In this document: positions 52,847 to 61,200 of the stretch, piece by piece | Layout of the letters: each line of letters begins with the position of its first letter | How positions within the stretch are numbered: position 1 is the first letter of the stretch | Assembly: GCF_037055355.1 (NCBI RefSeq) | Contig: NZ_CP146350.1 | Coordinates: forward strand, 744,001 to 808,000 | Direction of reading: 5' to 3' | DNA length: 64,000 nucleotides | From: Streptomyces sp. DG1A-41 | GTDB taxonomy: Bacteria > Actinomycetota > Actinomycetes > Streptomycetales > Streptomycetaceae | Position numbers and translations under genes: made by a program | The notes under the pieces: model-generated | The model's database searches: none | What the model saw: only the letters and a program-made list of their open reading frames with translations | What the model was told of the DNA's origin: nothing

Positions 52847-53497
52847 GTGGCCGATCCGCCCCGCCTCCACCCCGAGGACCGCGCGGACTTCGAAGCGGTA
52901 CTGGATCTGGCGCTGACCACCGCGGACATCCATGGCACCGTGCGCGCCGATCCGACCGGCCGGACGGCCGCGCACCTGCGCGCCCACGCGCTCGCCCATG
53001 CCAACGACATCACGGCGGCGGTCGGTGAGCCGTACCGCGCCTACCTCGCCGTGCGGACCGCCGCCCGGCAGGACGCACGGCGCCCGCTCGCCTCCGGCAG
53101 TCTGCTGCCCGCCCTCGCGGTGCTCACGCCGCTGGTGGCGGCGACGTCCGCCGGGGCTCTGCTCCTGCTCGGCAGCCTGCTCCAGGTCGCGGACGCACCG
53201 GGCCCGTTGCCCGGATCGCTCGTCGCGGCCGGCTGGACGCTGGCACTCGTCGCGGCCCTGACCGGCCTCCTCTCTCTGGCCGCGCTGCTGCGCTCGGCCC
53301 TGGGCGGGCGGGCCGACCGCGTGGAGCACGCCCGGCTGGCCTGGCGGCAGGCCCTGCTCGACCGCGGCATGCTGCCCCATCTACGCCGGCATACGGCGGT
53401 CGCACTTTCCGAGGCGGGGATCACACCGTGCTCCCCGCCCGATACGCTCGCGCCGTGCCCGGCCCGGGCGAGAAAGGACACACCATGTTCGGACTGA
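52847..53497 (+). CDS. membrane protein of unknown function (two helices)
   Basis: 216 aa from GTG 52847 (AAGGAG 5 nt upstream). A hydrophilic N-terminal ~80 residues, with EDRADFEAVLDLALTTADIHGTV, is followed by two hydrophobic segments (about 90-110 and 128-148) and a basic C-terminal part (WRQALLDRGMLPHLRRHTA). I recognise no family. Its start faces the BlaI operator, so it may belong to the BlaI regulon. The last 13 bases overlap the tatA gene in another frame, and the final Cys/Pro-rich residues may be non-native. Confidence 0.72.
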   Translation: MADPPRLHPEDRADFEAVLDLALTTADIHGTVRADPTGRTAAHLRAHALAHANDITAAVGEPYRAYLAVRTAARQDARRPLASGSLLPALAVLTPLVAATSAGALLLLGSLLQVADAPGPLPGSLVAAGWTLALVAALTGLLSLAALLRSALGGRADRVEHARLAWRQALLDRGMLPHLRRHTAVALSEAGITPCSPPDTLAPCPARARKDTPCSD

Positions 53498-53736
53498 GCG
53501 AGCTCGCGATCCTCCTCATCGTCGTCATAGCCGTGATCGGGGCCAGGAAGCTGCCCGAACTGGCCCGGTCGGCCGGCAAGTCCGCCCGCATCCTCAAGGC
53601 CGAGGCACGCGCCGCGAAGGACGAGGAGGCCGGTGAGGGCGCCGCGCCGCGGGTGGTCCCGGGCGAGATCGTCCCGCCGCGCACGGGCACGACCCCGCCC
53701 GGCGCGCGGGCGGCGGACGCCCCGGACCCCCGCTGA
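53485..53736 (+). CDS. tatA: TatA/TatE-type twin-arginine translocase component
   Basis: 83 aa from ATG 53485 with AGAAAGGA upstream. It has the standard TatA layout: MFGLSELAILLIVVIAVIGA as the short membrane helix, the GARKLPELARSAGKSARILK hinge and amphipathic helix, and a polar, Pro-rich tail. TatA forms the export pore for folded Tat substrates, of which this window encodes several (EfeB, the flavin oxidase, the LplA-type lipoprotein). It overlaps the preceding gene. It is not accompanied by tatB or tatC, so it is probably an additional copy. Confidence 0.9.
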   Translation: MFGLSELAILLIVVIAVIGARKLPELARSAGKSARILKAEARAAKDEEAGEGAAPRVVPGEIVPPRTGTTPPGARAADAPDPR

Positions 53737-53748
53737 TCCGTCCCCTGC

Positions 53749-55647
53749 CTACAGCGTGCGCTCCAGGCGGTCGGCCACGAGCTTGACGAAGCGTGCGGGG
53801 TCCTTGGGCTGGCCGCCCTCGGCGAGCACCGCCAGCGTGTGGAGCAGCTCGGCGGACTCGACGAGGCCGGAGCGGTCCTCGCGCTCCTGGTACGCCTGGT
53901 TCAGGTTCTTCACCAGCGGGTGGCCGGGGTTGAGTTCGAGGATCCGCTTGGTGCGCGGCACCTCCTGGCCCATCGCCCGGTACATGTTCTCCAGCGCCGG
54001 GGTCAGGTCGTGCGCGTCCGAGACGACGCAGGCCGGGGAGACGGTGAGCCGCGACGACAGGCGCACCTCCTTGATGTCCTCGTCCAGCTGCTCCCGCATC
54101 CAGCCGAGGAGACCGGCGTACTCCTCGGCCCGCTTCTCCCGCTCCCCGTCGGCCTTCTCGTCCTTCTCGCCGTCGAGGTCGATCTCGCCCTTGGCGACGG
54201 AGCGCAGCTTCTTGCCCTCGTACTCGCCGACGGCGTCGACCCACACCTCGTCGACGGCGTCGGTGAGCAGCAGGACCTCGATGCCCTTGTCCCGGAACGC
54301 CTCCATGTGCGGGGAGTTCTCGATGCTCTGCCGGGACTCGCCGGTGATGTAGTAGATGTCCTCCTGGCCGTCCTTCATCCGCTCCGCGTACTGCGCGAGC
54401 GTGGTCGGCTCGTCCTCGGCGTGCGTGGTCGCGAACGACGCGACGGCGAGGATGGCGTCCCGGTTCTCGGAGTCGGTGACCAGGCCCTCCTTCAGTACCG
54501 TGCCGAACTCGCGCCAGAACGTGGCGTAGCGGTCGGTGTCCTTGGCCTTGATCTCCTTGACCGTGGACAGGACCTTCTTCGTCAGCCGGCGCTGCATCAT
54601 CCGGATGTGCCGGTCCTGCTGGAGGATCTCGCGGGAGACGTTGAGCGAGAGGTCCTGCGCGTCGACGACGCCCTTGACGAAGCGGAGGTAGGGCGGCAGC
54701 AGCGCCTCGCAGTCGTCCATGATGAAGACGCGCTTCACATACAGCTGGACACCGCGCTTGAAGTCCCGCGTGAACAGGTCGTGCGGGGCGTGCGAGGGGA
54801 CGAAGAGCAGGGCCTGGTACTCGAAGGTGCCCTCGGCCTGGAGCCGGATCGTCTCCAGCGGCTCGCGCCAGTCGTGGCTGATGTGCTTGTACAGCTCGTG
54901 GTACTCGTCGTTCGACACCTCCTCGCGCGACCGTGCCCACAGGGCCTTCATCGAGTTCAGCGTCTCGGGCTCGGGCGCGTCCTCGCCGTCGCCTGACTCC
55001 GGGACCATCCGGATCGGCCAGGTGATGAAGTCCGAGTACCGCTTGACGATCTGCTTGATCGTCCACGGCGAGGTGTAGTCGTGGAGCTGGTTCTCCGGGT
55101 CGGCGGGCTTGAGGTGGAGGGTGACGGAGGTGCCCTGCGGCGCGTCGTCGACCTTCTCCAGCGTGTACGTGGACTCGCCGCGCGACGTCCAGCGGGTCCC
55201 CTGGCTCTCGCCGGCCCGCCGGGTCACCAGCGTCACCTCGTCCGCCACCATGAAACCGGAGTAGAAGCCGACGCCGAACTGGCCGATGAGCCCCTCGGCG
55301 TTGGCCGCGTCCTGGGCCTCCCGCAGCTCCTTCAGGAAGGTGGCCGTACCCGAGTTGGCGATGGTGCCGATGAGCTGTCCGACCTCGTCGTACGACATCC
55401 CGATGCCGTTGTCCCGCACCGTGAGGGTCCGGGCGTCCTTGTCGACGTCGATCTCGATGTGCAGGTCGGAGACGTCGGCGTCGAGGGAGTCGTCCCGCAG
55501 CTTCTCCAGGCGCAGTTTGTCCAGCGCGTCGGAGGCGTTGGAGACGAGCTCCCGCAGGAACACATCCTTGTTCGAGTAGACCGAGTGGATCATCAGCTGG
55601 AGCAGCTGACGTGCCTCTACCTGGAACTCAAACGTTTCGGTCGTCAT
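53749..55647 (-). CDS. htpG: HtpG chaperone (Hsp90 family)
   Basis: 632 aa from ATG 55647. The N-terminal ATPase opens with [42 protein letters not shown], whose Glu and Asn bind Mg-ATP, and has DNGIGM and [15 protein letters not shown] (the ATP lid). The middle domain includes [12 protein letters not shown] [14 protein letters not shown], and the C-terminal dimerisation domain ends ...[12 protein letters not shown]. Length matches bacterial HtpG. It folds client proteins in the cytosol. It converges on tatA with 12 bp between stops. I saw no HAIR/HspR inverted repeat upstream. Confidence 0.97.
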
Positions 55648-55732
55648 GGTTCGCGAATACCTCACAGGTCCCACAGTCGCCTGAACTGGTGGCAGTCACT
55701 TTAAAACACCACGTCAGGCCGGGACCCGGAAG

Positions 55733-56461
55733 TCAGACGAGGTGGGCGAAAACCACCAGATTCTCGGTGTAATCCCGGGCCTGACGGTCGTAGGCACCCG
55801 CGCAGGTGATGAGCCGGACCTGCGCGTCGGGGGTGTCGCCGTACACGCGCTCGCTGGGGAAGTCTGCCTTCTCGAAGGACTCCGCGTCGTCGACCACGAA
55901 GGTCGCCCTGCGGCCGTCGGCTCGCGCCACGTGGAACCGGTCGCCCTTCTTCAGCTGGCTGAGCCCCGCGAACACGGCCGGGGACGTCGCGGTGTCCACA
56001 TGCCCGGCGATGATCGCCGTTCCGGGCTCGCCGGGCGAGACGCCCTTGGCGTACCAGCCGACGAGGTTGGTGTCGTCGGCCGGAGGGGGTTCGAGCTGAC
56101 CCGAACGGCCGATGGCGAGGTCGGTGAAAGGCGCGTTCACCGAGATCTTGGGGATGTACAGGCGAACCGGCCTGGACCGCGGCAGCCGGGGGCCGGTCCC
56201 GGACGGGACGGCCCGGTGCGGCGCCGCGGCCGAGGGCGGCGCGTCGGGCACGGCTGGCGCGGTGGAGGCGGCCGTCGGGACGGCCGGTGGGGCGTGCGGC
56301 GGACCGCCCGCGTCGGACGACGACTCACCACGGCCGGCGACCAGACTCACGGTCAGGACCAGGGCGACGAGACCCCAGAGAACCGACACGACTGTGCGGA
56401 ATCGTCGCTTCGACGGCGGGGGGCCTGGCTCGGCGGGAGAGGGAGGAGGGCTGGCTGCCAT
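55733..56461 (-). CDS. class E/F-type sortase
   Basis: 242 aa from ATG 56461, preferred because AGGTGG lies 6 nt before it; longer starts exist upstream. An N-terminal membrane anchor (VVSVLWGLVALVLTVSLVAG, about 24-43), a Pro/Ala-rich linker, then the sortase barrel (about 98-242): AIIAGHVDT with His154, VRLITCAG with the nucleophile Cys220, and QARDY with Arg229. The short form with 'LITCAG' is typical of actinobacterial class F. It cleaves a sorting motif and links the protein to the cell wall. The His-rich repeat protein gene is directly upstream on the same strand, so it is the likely substrate. Confidence 0.88.
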   Translation of the reverse strand: MAASPPPSPAEPGPPPSKRRFRTVVSVLWGLVALVLTVSLVAGRGESSSDAGGPPHAPPAVPTAASTAPAVPDAPPSAAAPHRAVPSGTGPRLPRSRPVRLYIPKISVNAPFTDLAIGRSGQLEPPPADDTNLVGWYAKGVSPGEPGTAIIAGHVDTATSPAVFAGLSQLKKGDRFHVARADGRRATFVVDDAESFEKADFPSERVYGDTPDAQVRLITCAGAYDRQARDYTENLVVFAHLV

Positions 56462-56582
56462 CGGAGACCACCTCATTCGGACACGGCAGCGGAACGGACA
56501 CGGCAGGCGGGAGGACGAGCCGGGCCGCCGCGACGCGAGGAGCACGTGCGGCGGCCACGGCGGCTATGCGGTCAGGCCTCGG

Positions 56583-57398
56583 TCATGCCACGCCCCGTGA
56601 GGCCTTCTGGCGGCGCAGGGCGTACAGGCCGGTGCCGGCCACCGCCAGCACCGCGAGACCGCCGGCGGTGACGCCCGGTGCGTCGGCAAGTCCGCCGCCA
56701 CCGGTGTGCATCCCGCCGCGCGGCTTGTGGTGCTTGTCGCCGTGCCAGGTGCCCTTCTCGTGGTCGTCGTGCTTGCCGTGCTCGTCGCCGAACTCGTCCT
56801 TGCCGTGCTTGTCCCCGAAGCCGTCCTCGTGGTGCTTGTCGCCCCAGGGGCCGTCGCCTCGCTCGCCTTCCCAGTCGTCCGAGTTCACCGCGGTCAGCGC
56901 TCCGCCACCCGTGTGCACTCCGCCGCGCGGCTTTTCGTGCTTGCCGTGCTCGAAGTCCTTCCCGTGGTCGTCGTGCTTGCCGTGGTCGTCGTGCTTGCCG
57001 TGCTCGTCCCCCTTACCGTGCTCGTCTGCCTTGCCGTGCTCGTCTCCCTTGCCGTGCTCGTCTCCCTTGGCGTGCTCGTCTCCCTTGGCGTGCTCGTCTG
57101 CCTTGCCGTGCTCGTCTGCCTTGCCGTGCTCGTCTCCCTTGCCGTGCTTGTCGCCGAACTCGTCCTTGTGCCCGGACTGGTCGGAGTCGTGGTCCGTGTT
57201 CACCGCGGTCAGCGCTCCCCCACCCGTGTGTACCCCGCCGCGCGGCTTGTGGTGCTTGCGGTCCTTGTCGTGCTCCTTGCTGTAGGAAGTGGTGTCGTGG
57301 TCCTTGTCACCCATCGTCACGGCGTAGGCGGTGGGTGCGGTGATCGCGAGGGCGGCCGTGGCCGTGGCCGTCGCGAGCAACATGCGAGCAGAGCGCAT
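56583..57398 (-). CDS. exported His/Asp/Lys-rich repeat protein, probable sortase substrate
   Basis: 271 aa from ATG 57398 (GGAAGGA site), with a signal peptide (cleavage near AYA, residue 26). The motif KPRGG(V/M)HTGGG occurs three times, at 51-61, 156-166 and 225-235. The first two are followed by ALTAVN; the third by a hydrophobic segment (GVTAGGLAVLAVAGTGLYAL, 242-261) and RRQK, a sorting-signal-like end. Between copies one and two, about 66 residues are a run of six-residue units of type D-E-H-G-K-(G/A), and a similar looser run follows. Such density of His/Asp/Glu suggests metal binding or a hydrated surface layer. It lacks an LPxTG motif. I know of no assigned function. Confidence 0.85.
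   Translation of the reverse strand: MRSARMLLATATATAALAITAPTAYAVTMGDKDHDTTSYSKEHDKDRKHHKPRGGVHTGGGALTAVNTDHDSDQSGHKDEFGDKHGKGDEHGKADEHGKADEHAKGDEHAKGDEHGKGDEHGKADEHGKGDEHGKHDDHGKHDDHGKDFEHGKHEKPRGGVHTGGGALTAVNSDDWEGERGDGPWGDKHHEDGFGDKHGKDEFGDEHGKHDDHEKGTWHGDKHHKPRGGMHTGGGGLADAPGVTAGGLAVLAVAGTGLYALRRQKASRGVA
56955..57152 (-). repeat. 18-bp coding repeats
   Basis: About eleven copies of an 18-bp unit encoding DEHGK(G/A) or variants (DEHAKG, HDDHGK), in the middle of the repeat protein gene. Units differ mainly at one or two codons, a pattern expected to change length by slippage. Confidence 0.85.
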
Positions 57399-57658
57399 CG
57401 ATGAGTCCTTCCGTCGCGGGCCGGGCGCTGACGCCTCGCCAGCTCACGAGACCGGCCTCGACGTGAACTACCGTCAGTCATGCCGGGCCGTCCCACCATC
57501 CAGGGCGTACACACGGGTTACGACCACACCCTGATGGCGGCACCCGCCCCGGCCCGGTCCGGCCCGAAAGATCGCCACCTCTCGCCCGTTACGGCCGTCT
57601 CCTACGGCGACACGGGGGCGGGGTCCGCTTGCCTCCGGACCAGCGGCGGGAGGCGCTC

Positions 57659-58146
57659 ATGGCCATGGTCGGCCTGTTCTGGTTCGGCGAGGACTCGGTG
57701 TACGTGGGGGCCGAGCCCGGGCGGACGGCCTCCGGGGTGCGGCTGTCCGAGGACGGCGTCGAGACGCTGGGGCCGGCCGGGGCGGGTTCGGGACGTGGGA
57801 CCAGGTGATCCGGATCGAGGCGCGCGACGTGCCCGTGCGGTCCGGGGTGCGGAGGCTGGCGTCCATGGCCTTCGACACCGCGCTCGTCCTGGTCACGGGG
57901 GGCGGCGATCTGCCGCCCGCGTTCTCCGTGGAGGTGGCGAAGGCCGAGGCGACCGTCGAGGTCGCTGTACATGCGGCCGTCGCCGGAGGGATCTAGCTGC
58001 CCTCCGACTACGAGCTCTCCATCACCCTCCTCCAGCGGCTCGCCGACGGCGGCACCGAGATCGGCGACCTCCTCGCCTGGGGCCGTGACCACGCGGCCGA
58101 GGGCACTCCGCCGCGCGAGGAACGCGAGGTGCTGATGCGGAAGTGA
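57659..58146 (+). pseudogene. broken hypothetical protein gene
   Basis: MVGLFWFGEDSVYVGAEPG... reads from ATG 57659 to LGPAGAGSG, then the similarity-like reading continues in the next frame as WDQVIRIEARDVPVRS...FDTALVLVTGGG, so one frameshift is implied near 57795. A TAG stop at 57994-57996 then interrupts the same frame before LPSDYELSITLLQRLADGGTEIGDLLAWGRDH...REEREVLMRK, which ends at 58144. The continuous protein-like quality on both sides, with G/C-biased third positions, supports one ancestral gene of ~160 residues. The whole looks like a common Streptomyces hypothetical protein whose role I do not know. Confidence 0.7.
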
Positions 58147-58177
58147 ACCGGGGCGTAGTGCCTGTCCGCGGCGCGCG

Positions 58178-58465
58178 TCACCATCGCCTCTGCCTCTGAC
58201 GCCCCAGGCGGCTCGGGTCCGGGTCGACCAGTTGGGCCGCCATGCCGACGAGGACCAGCCCGGCCGCGATGAGCAGCCCTTGTGCCAGTGCGATGCCGGA
58301 GCCCAGCACGGCCATGCCGAGGGCCAGCGCCCACCAGGATCCGGTACGCCGGTACTCCCGGGGCCGGGCCGGGCGGCCGGACCTCATGGCCCGGGTGAAC
58401 CTGGGGTCCTCCCGCTCGAGTCGTGATTCGAGGTCGACGAGACGTTCGTCTTCGGACTGGGGCAC
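58178..58465 (-). CDS. DUF3040-type small membrane protein
   Basis: 95 aa from GTG 58465, chosen because GGAAGGAG precedes it; the frame is open further upstream but poorly coding. PQSEDERLVDLESRLEREDPRFTRAMRSG is the DUF3040 N-terminal signature, a short helix before two membrane segments (WWALALGMAVLGSGIALAQG and LLIAAGLVLVGMAAQLV, about 43-80). The end is basic. Function is unknown; the family is widespread in actinobacteria. It lies between two broken genes but itself looks intact. Confidence 0.82.
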   Translation of the reverse strand: MPQSEDERLVDLESRLEREDPRFTRAMRSGRPARPREYRRTGSWWALALGMAVLGSGIALAQGLLIAAGLVLVGMAAQLVDPDPSRLGRQRQRRW

Positions 58466-59014
58466 GGCTTCTCCTTCCCGGCCCGACAGCGTTTCGAGGC
58501 AGGGCACAGCCGAGGCCATGGCCAGTCCTGGGGTGTCGGGCCGCGTGACGGTGCGGAGGGAGACAGCCCGCCGACGCAGCGGCGCGACCGGTCTCACCAG
58601 GGCCTCAGCTTCTCCCCCTCCAGCGACGTCCGCCATCAGGCCCCATCCTCATCCTTCCCGGTGGCCGCCCCGTACGAACGCCGTGCCGTAAGGCGGATGT
58701 TCGGTCCCAGGACGGGTGGTGGCACGGATGGCGGCGCGGCCGGACAGCGCACACGCTAAATCACGACGGTGTCGAGGAGGCGGGCGTCGGCCACGGTCGC
58801 GTACCAGAACACGCACGAGATCGATCGGCCTGCTGCGTCCGGGGCGGTGTCCGGTGGTCGGTGGCCGGGCGGAGGCCGCCGAGCGGATCACGGCGTTCGA
58901 CACGACGCTCTTCGAGTCCCTCGCCGCCGGCCTTGGCCTCGGCCCAGGCCCGGGCGAGAGCACCGAAGTGCGCCTGACCGTCCCCGTACGTGATCCCGAC
59001 CGGAACGGCCGACC
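58466..59014. other. intergenic region with a short gene tail before the response-regulator relic
   Basis: No intact gene. From about 58885 a plus-strand frame reads ITAFDTTLFESLAAGLGLG...EVRLTVPV and stops at 59018, overlapping the relic's ATG (ATGA). This looks like the C-terminus of a lost upstream partner, perhaps a sensor gene of the two-component pair, but I cannot assign it. Confidence 0.45.
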
Positions 59015-59580
59015 ATGACCGACACCTCCCCCACGCGCATCGTGCTCGCCGACGACGACGCCCTGGTGCGCCGCGGCGTCCGGCTCACCCTGGACGCCGA
59101 ACCCGACCTCACCGTGGTCGCCGAGGCGGAGCTGCCCGGGGACGCGGATTCTCGTCCTGACCATGTACGACAACGAGCAGTTCTTCTTCGAGGCCCTCGG
59201 TGCCGGTGCCTCGGGCTACGTCCTGAAGTCCGGCGCGGACCGCGATCTGGTCGAGGCGTGCCGGGCCACCATGCGGGGCGAGCCGTTCCTGTACCCCGGT
59301 GGGTCGACGCGCTCGTCCGGGACTGTCTCGAGCGCGCCCGGGACGGCCGCGCACTGCCCTCCCGGCCCATCACCGACCGCGAGGAGGAGATCCTCAAGCT
59401 CGTCGCCGAGGGCCACACCTCGCAATGATCGCCGAGTTGCCGGTCATCAGCCCCAAGCCGGTGGAGCGTCACCGCGCCAACCTGCTCCAGAAGCTCGGCC
59501 TGAAGGACCGTCTGGAGCTGACCAGTTTCGCCATCCGCGTCGGGCTGATCGAGCCCTGGGAGCGCCCGGGGGCCGACTGC
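59015..59580 (+). pseudogene. decayed NarL/LuxR-type response regulator
   Basis: Four pieces in three frames reconstruct one regulator. TRIVLADDDALVRRGVRLTLDAEPDLTVVAEA (59033-59128) is the receiver start with its acidic pocket. RILVLTMYDNEQFFFEALGAGASGYVLKSGADRDLVEACRA continues in another frame after a deletion of about 50 codons that removes the phospho-Asp. VDALVRDCLERARDG...ITDREEEILKLVAEGHTS returns to the first frame, and IAELPVISPKPVERHRANLLQKLGLKDRLEL, a LuxR helix-turn-helix, is in a third. Such damage rules out function. Its partner kinase is missing. Confidence 0.85.
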
Positions 59581-60841
59581 CTAGCGCTCGGCTGGCTCGG
59601 GCTGAGGAGCGGAGGGTGCGCTGTCGTCCTGGGGCTCGATGTCGTACGACGGGGCCCTGCGACCGGACAGGAGGCCCTGGCCGGCCCGGAGCGCGCGGGC
59701 GAGCAGGTGGGCCCGGCCGGCGGCGATGGGGCCGAGGATCGCGAGGACGAGCACGTACGCGGCGATGAACGGGGCCAGGCGTGCGTCGAGTCCGGCGGTG
59801 GCGGCCATGGCGCCCAGGATCAGCGCGAACTCCCCGCGGGCCACGAGGGTGGTGGCGATCTCGGCGGCGGGCTCGGTGCCGTAGCGGTACACGCGGGCGA
59901 CGAGGAGTCCCGCGGCGACGTTCATGACGACGGTCAGTGCCGCCGCCGCGGTGACCGGTCCGACGACGGACACGATGTCGCCGGGGTCGATGGAGAGACC
60001 GAAGGCGAAGAAGAAGATCGCCGCGAAGGCGTCGCGCAGCGGATGCACGAGTTTCCGGATCCGCGGGCCTGAGGGCGTGCCAGGCCAGGATCAGGCCGAC
60101 CATGAAGGCGCCGATGGCGTCGGCGACTCCGAGGACCTCGGCGACTCCCGCCACGAGGACGGCCGCGCCGAGGAAGCTGATGACGAGCAGTTCGTTGTCG
60201 CGGGTCGCCATCAGACGGCCGGCCAGCTTGGTGCCGTGGCGGGCGGCCGCGGCCAATACCAGCAGGAAGCCGAAGGCCTTGGCGCTCTGGAGGACCGTGT
60301 CGCCGACGCCCTGGGCGCCGCTGATGACCGGCTGGAGCGCGGCGAGGTAGAGGGCCAGGAAGATGTCCTCGACCACGATGACGCCCAGGATGAGGCGGGT
60401 CTCCGGGCGGCCGATGCGGCCTTGGTCGATGAGGATCTTGGTGACGATGGCGGACGACGAGATCCCCAGGACACCGGCGAGCACCAGCGCCTCGCGGACG
60501 CCCCAGCCCAGGGCGAACCCGAAGACCAGCCCCGCGCCGACGTTGAGCAACAGGTAGATGCCGCCCGCGGTCAGCAGGCGCCGGCCTCCGCTCTTGAGGT
60601 CGTCGAGGTGGAACTCGAGGCCCAGGTAGAACAGCAGCAGCACCAGCCCGAGCGCGGAGAGCATCTCGAAGTCGTGTGCGTCCTCGACTATGACCAGGCC
60701 CGGGGTGTGCGGGCCGAGCAGGATGCCCGCGAGCATGAACAGCGGGATCGTCGGAAGTCCGATTCTGCCGCCGAGGCGGGCGAGGAGGGCGGCGGCCAGG
60801 AAGGCACCGCCCATGGCGAGGAGGCTGTCAGCGTGTCCCAC
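59581..60841 (-). pseudogene. CPA2-type cation/proton antiporter with a frameshift
   Basis: The first part (from GTG 60841) is a normal CPA2 (KefB/KhtU-like) membrane domain: GRIGLPTIPLFMLAGILLGPH, GLVLLLFYLGLEFHLDDLKSGGRRL, GISSSAIVTKILIDQGRIG and GVADAIGAFMVGLILA. Near 60085 the frame breaks; one extra base in the ctggcctggc stretch would explain it. The remaining helices resume in another frame as RKLVHPLRDAFAAIFFFAFGLSIDPGDIV...TTLVARGEFALILGAM to a TAG at 59581. If real, the transporter is truncated to ~260 residues and probably dead; if a read error, it is an intact antiporter of ~420 aa. Confidence 0.8.
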
Positions 60842-61042
60842 GGGTCACCGCCTTCGCGGGCGCGCAGGGGGCGGATCGTTTCACCGTGCGGGAATGGATA
60901 GGGGCTCCTCCTTCGTGGGGCTGGGTCGGACGGCGTCGTGCGCGTCTCGGCGCCACCTGAGGCCGCGGCCGTGACAACCGACGCGAGCCTCGGCGACGCT
61001 GCCAGCCTCACACGGGCGCAGGGCCCATGACCATCGGTGCCA

Positions 61043-61200
61043 GCACCCATTTCCGGACGGGGGCGGCATTCATTCCCGGGCGTTGTCCGCACCAATTCCC
61101 GGACGGCGCGGCACCCGTTCCAGGCCGATGCCCGCACCCGCTCCCGGGCGGGGGCGACACCCATCTCCGGATGGGGCGGCACCCCTCTCCCTGTCACACG
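61043..61200. repeat. degenerate 22-23 bp tandem repeat array (7 units)
   Basis: Seven consecutive units of 22-23 bp, each starting (G/A)CA(C/T)(C/T)C and usually followed by TTCCCGGnCG-type sequence: starts at 61043, 61066, 61089, 61111, 61134, 61157 and 61179. The last overlaps the end of the isomerase-like gene. The ~200 bp between the antiporter start and the array (60842-61042) hold no recognised feature. Confidence 0.7.

Noticed and set aside
55648..55732. HAIR/HspR operator upstream of htpG
   Set aside because: No CTTGAGT-N7-ACTCAAG-like inverted repeat is present.
56955..57152. 18-bp periodic sequence as a CRISPR array
   Set aside because: There are no unique spacers; it is an in-frame coding repeat within a secreted protein gene.
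61043..61200. 22-23 bp array as a CRISPR or plasmid iteron origin
   Set aside because: Units are adjacent without spacers and too diverged, and no replication gene is near.
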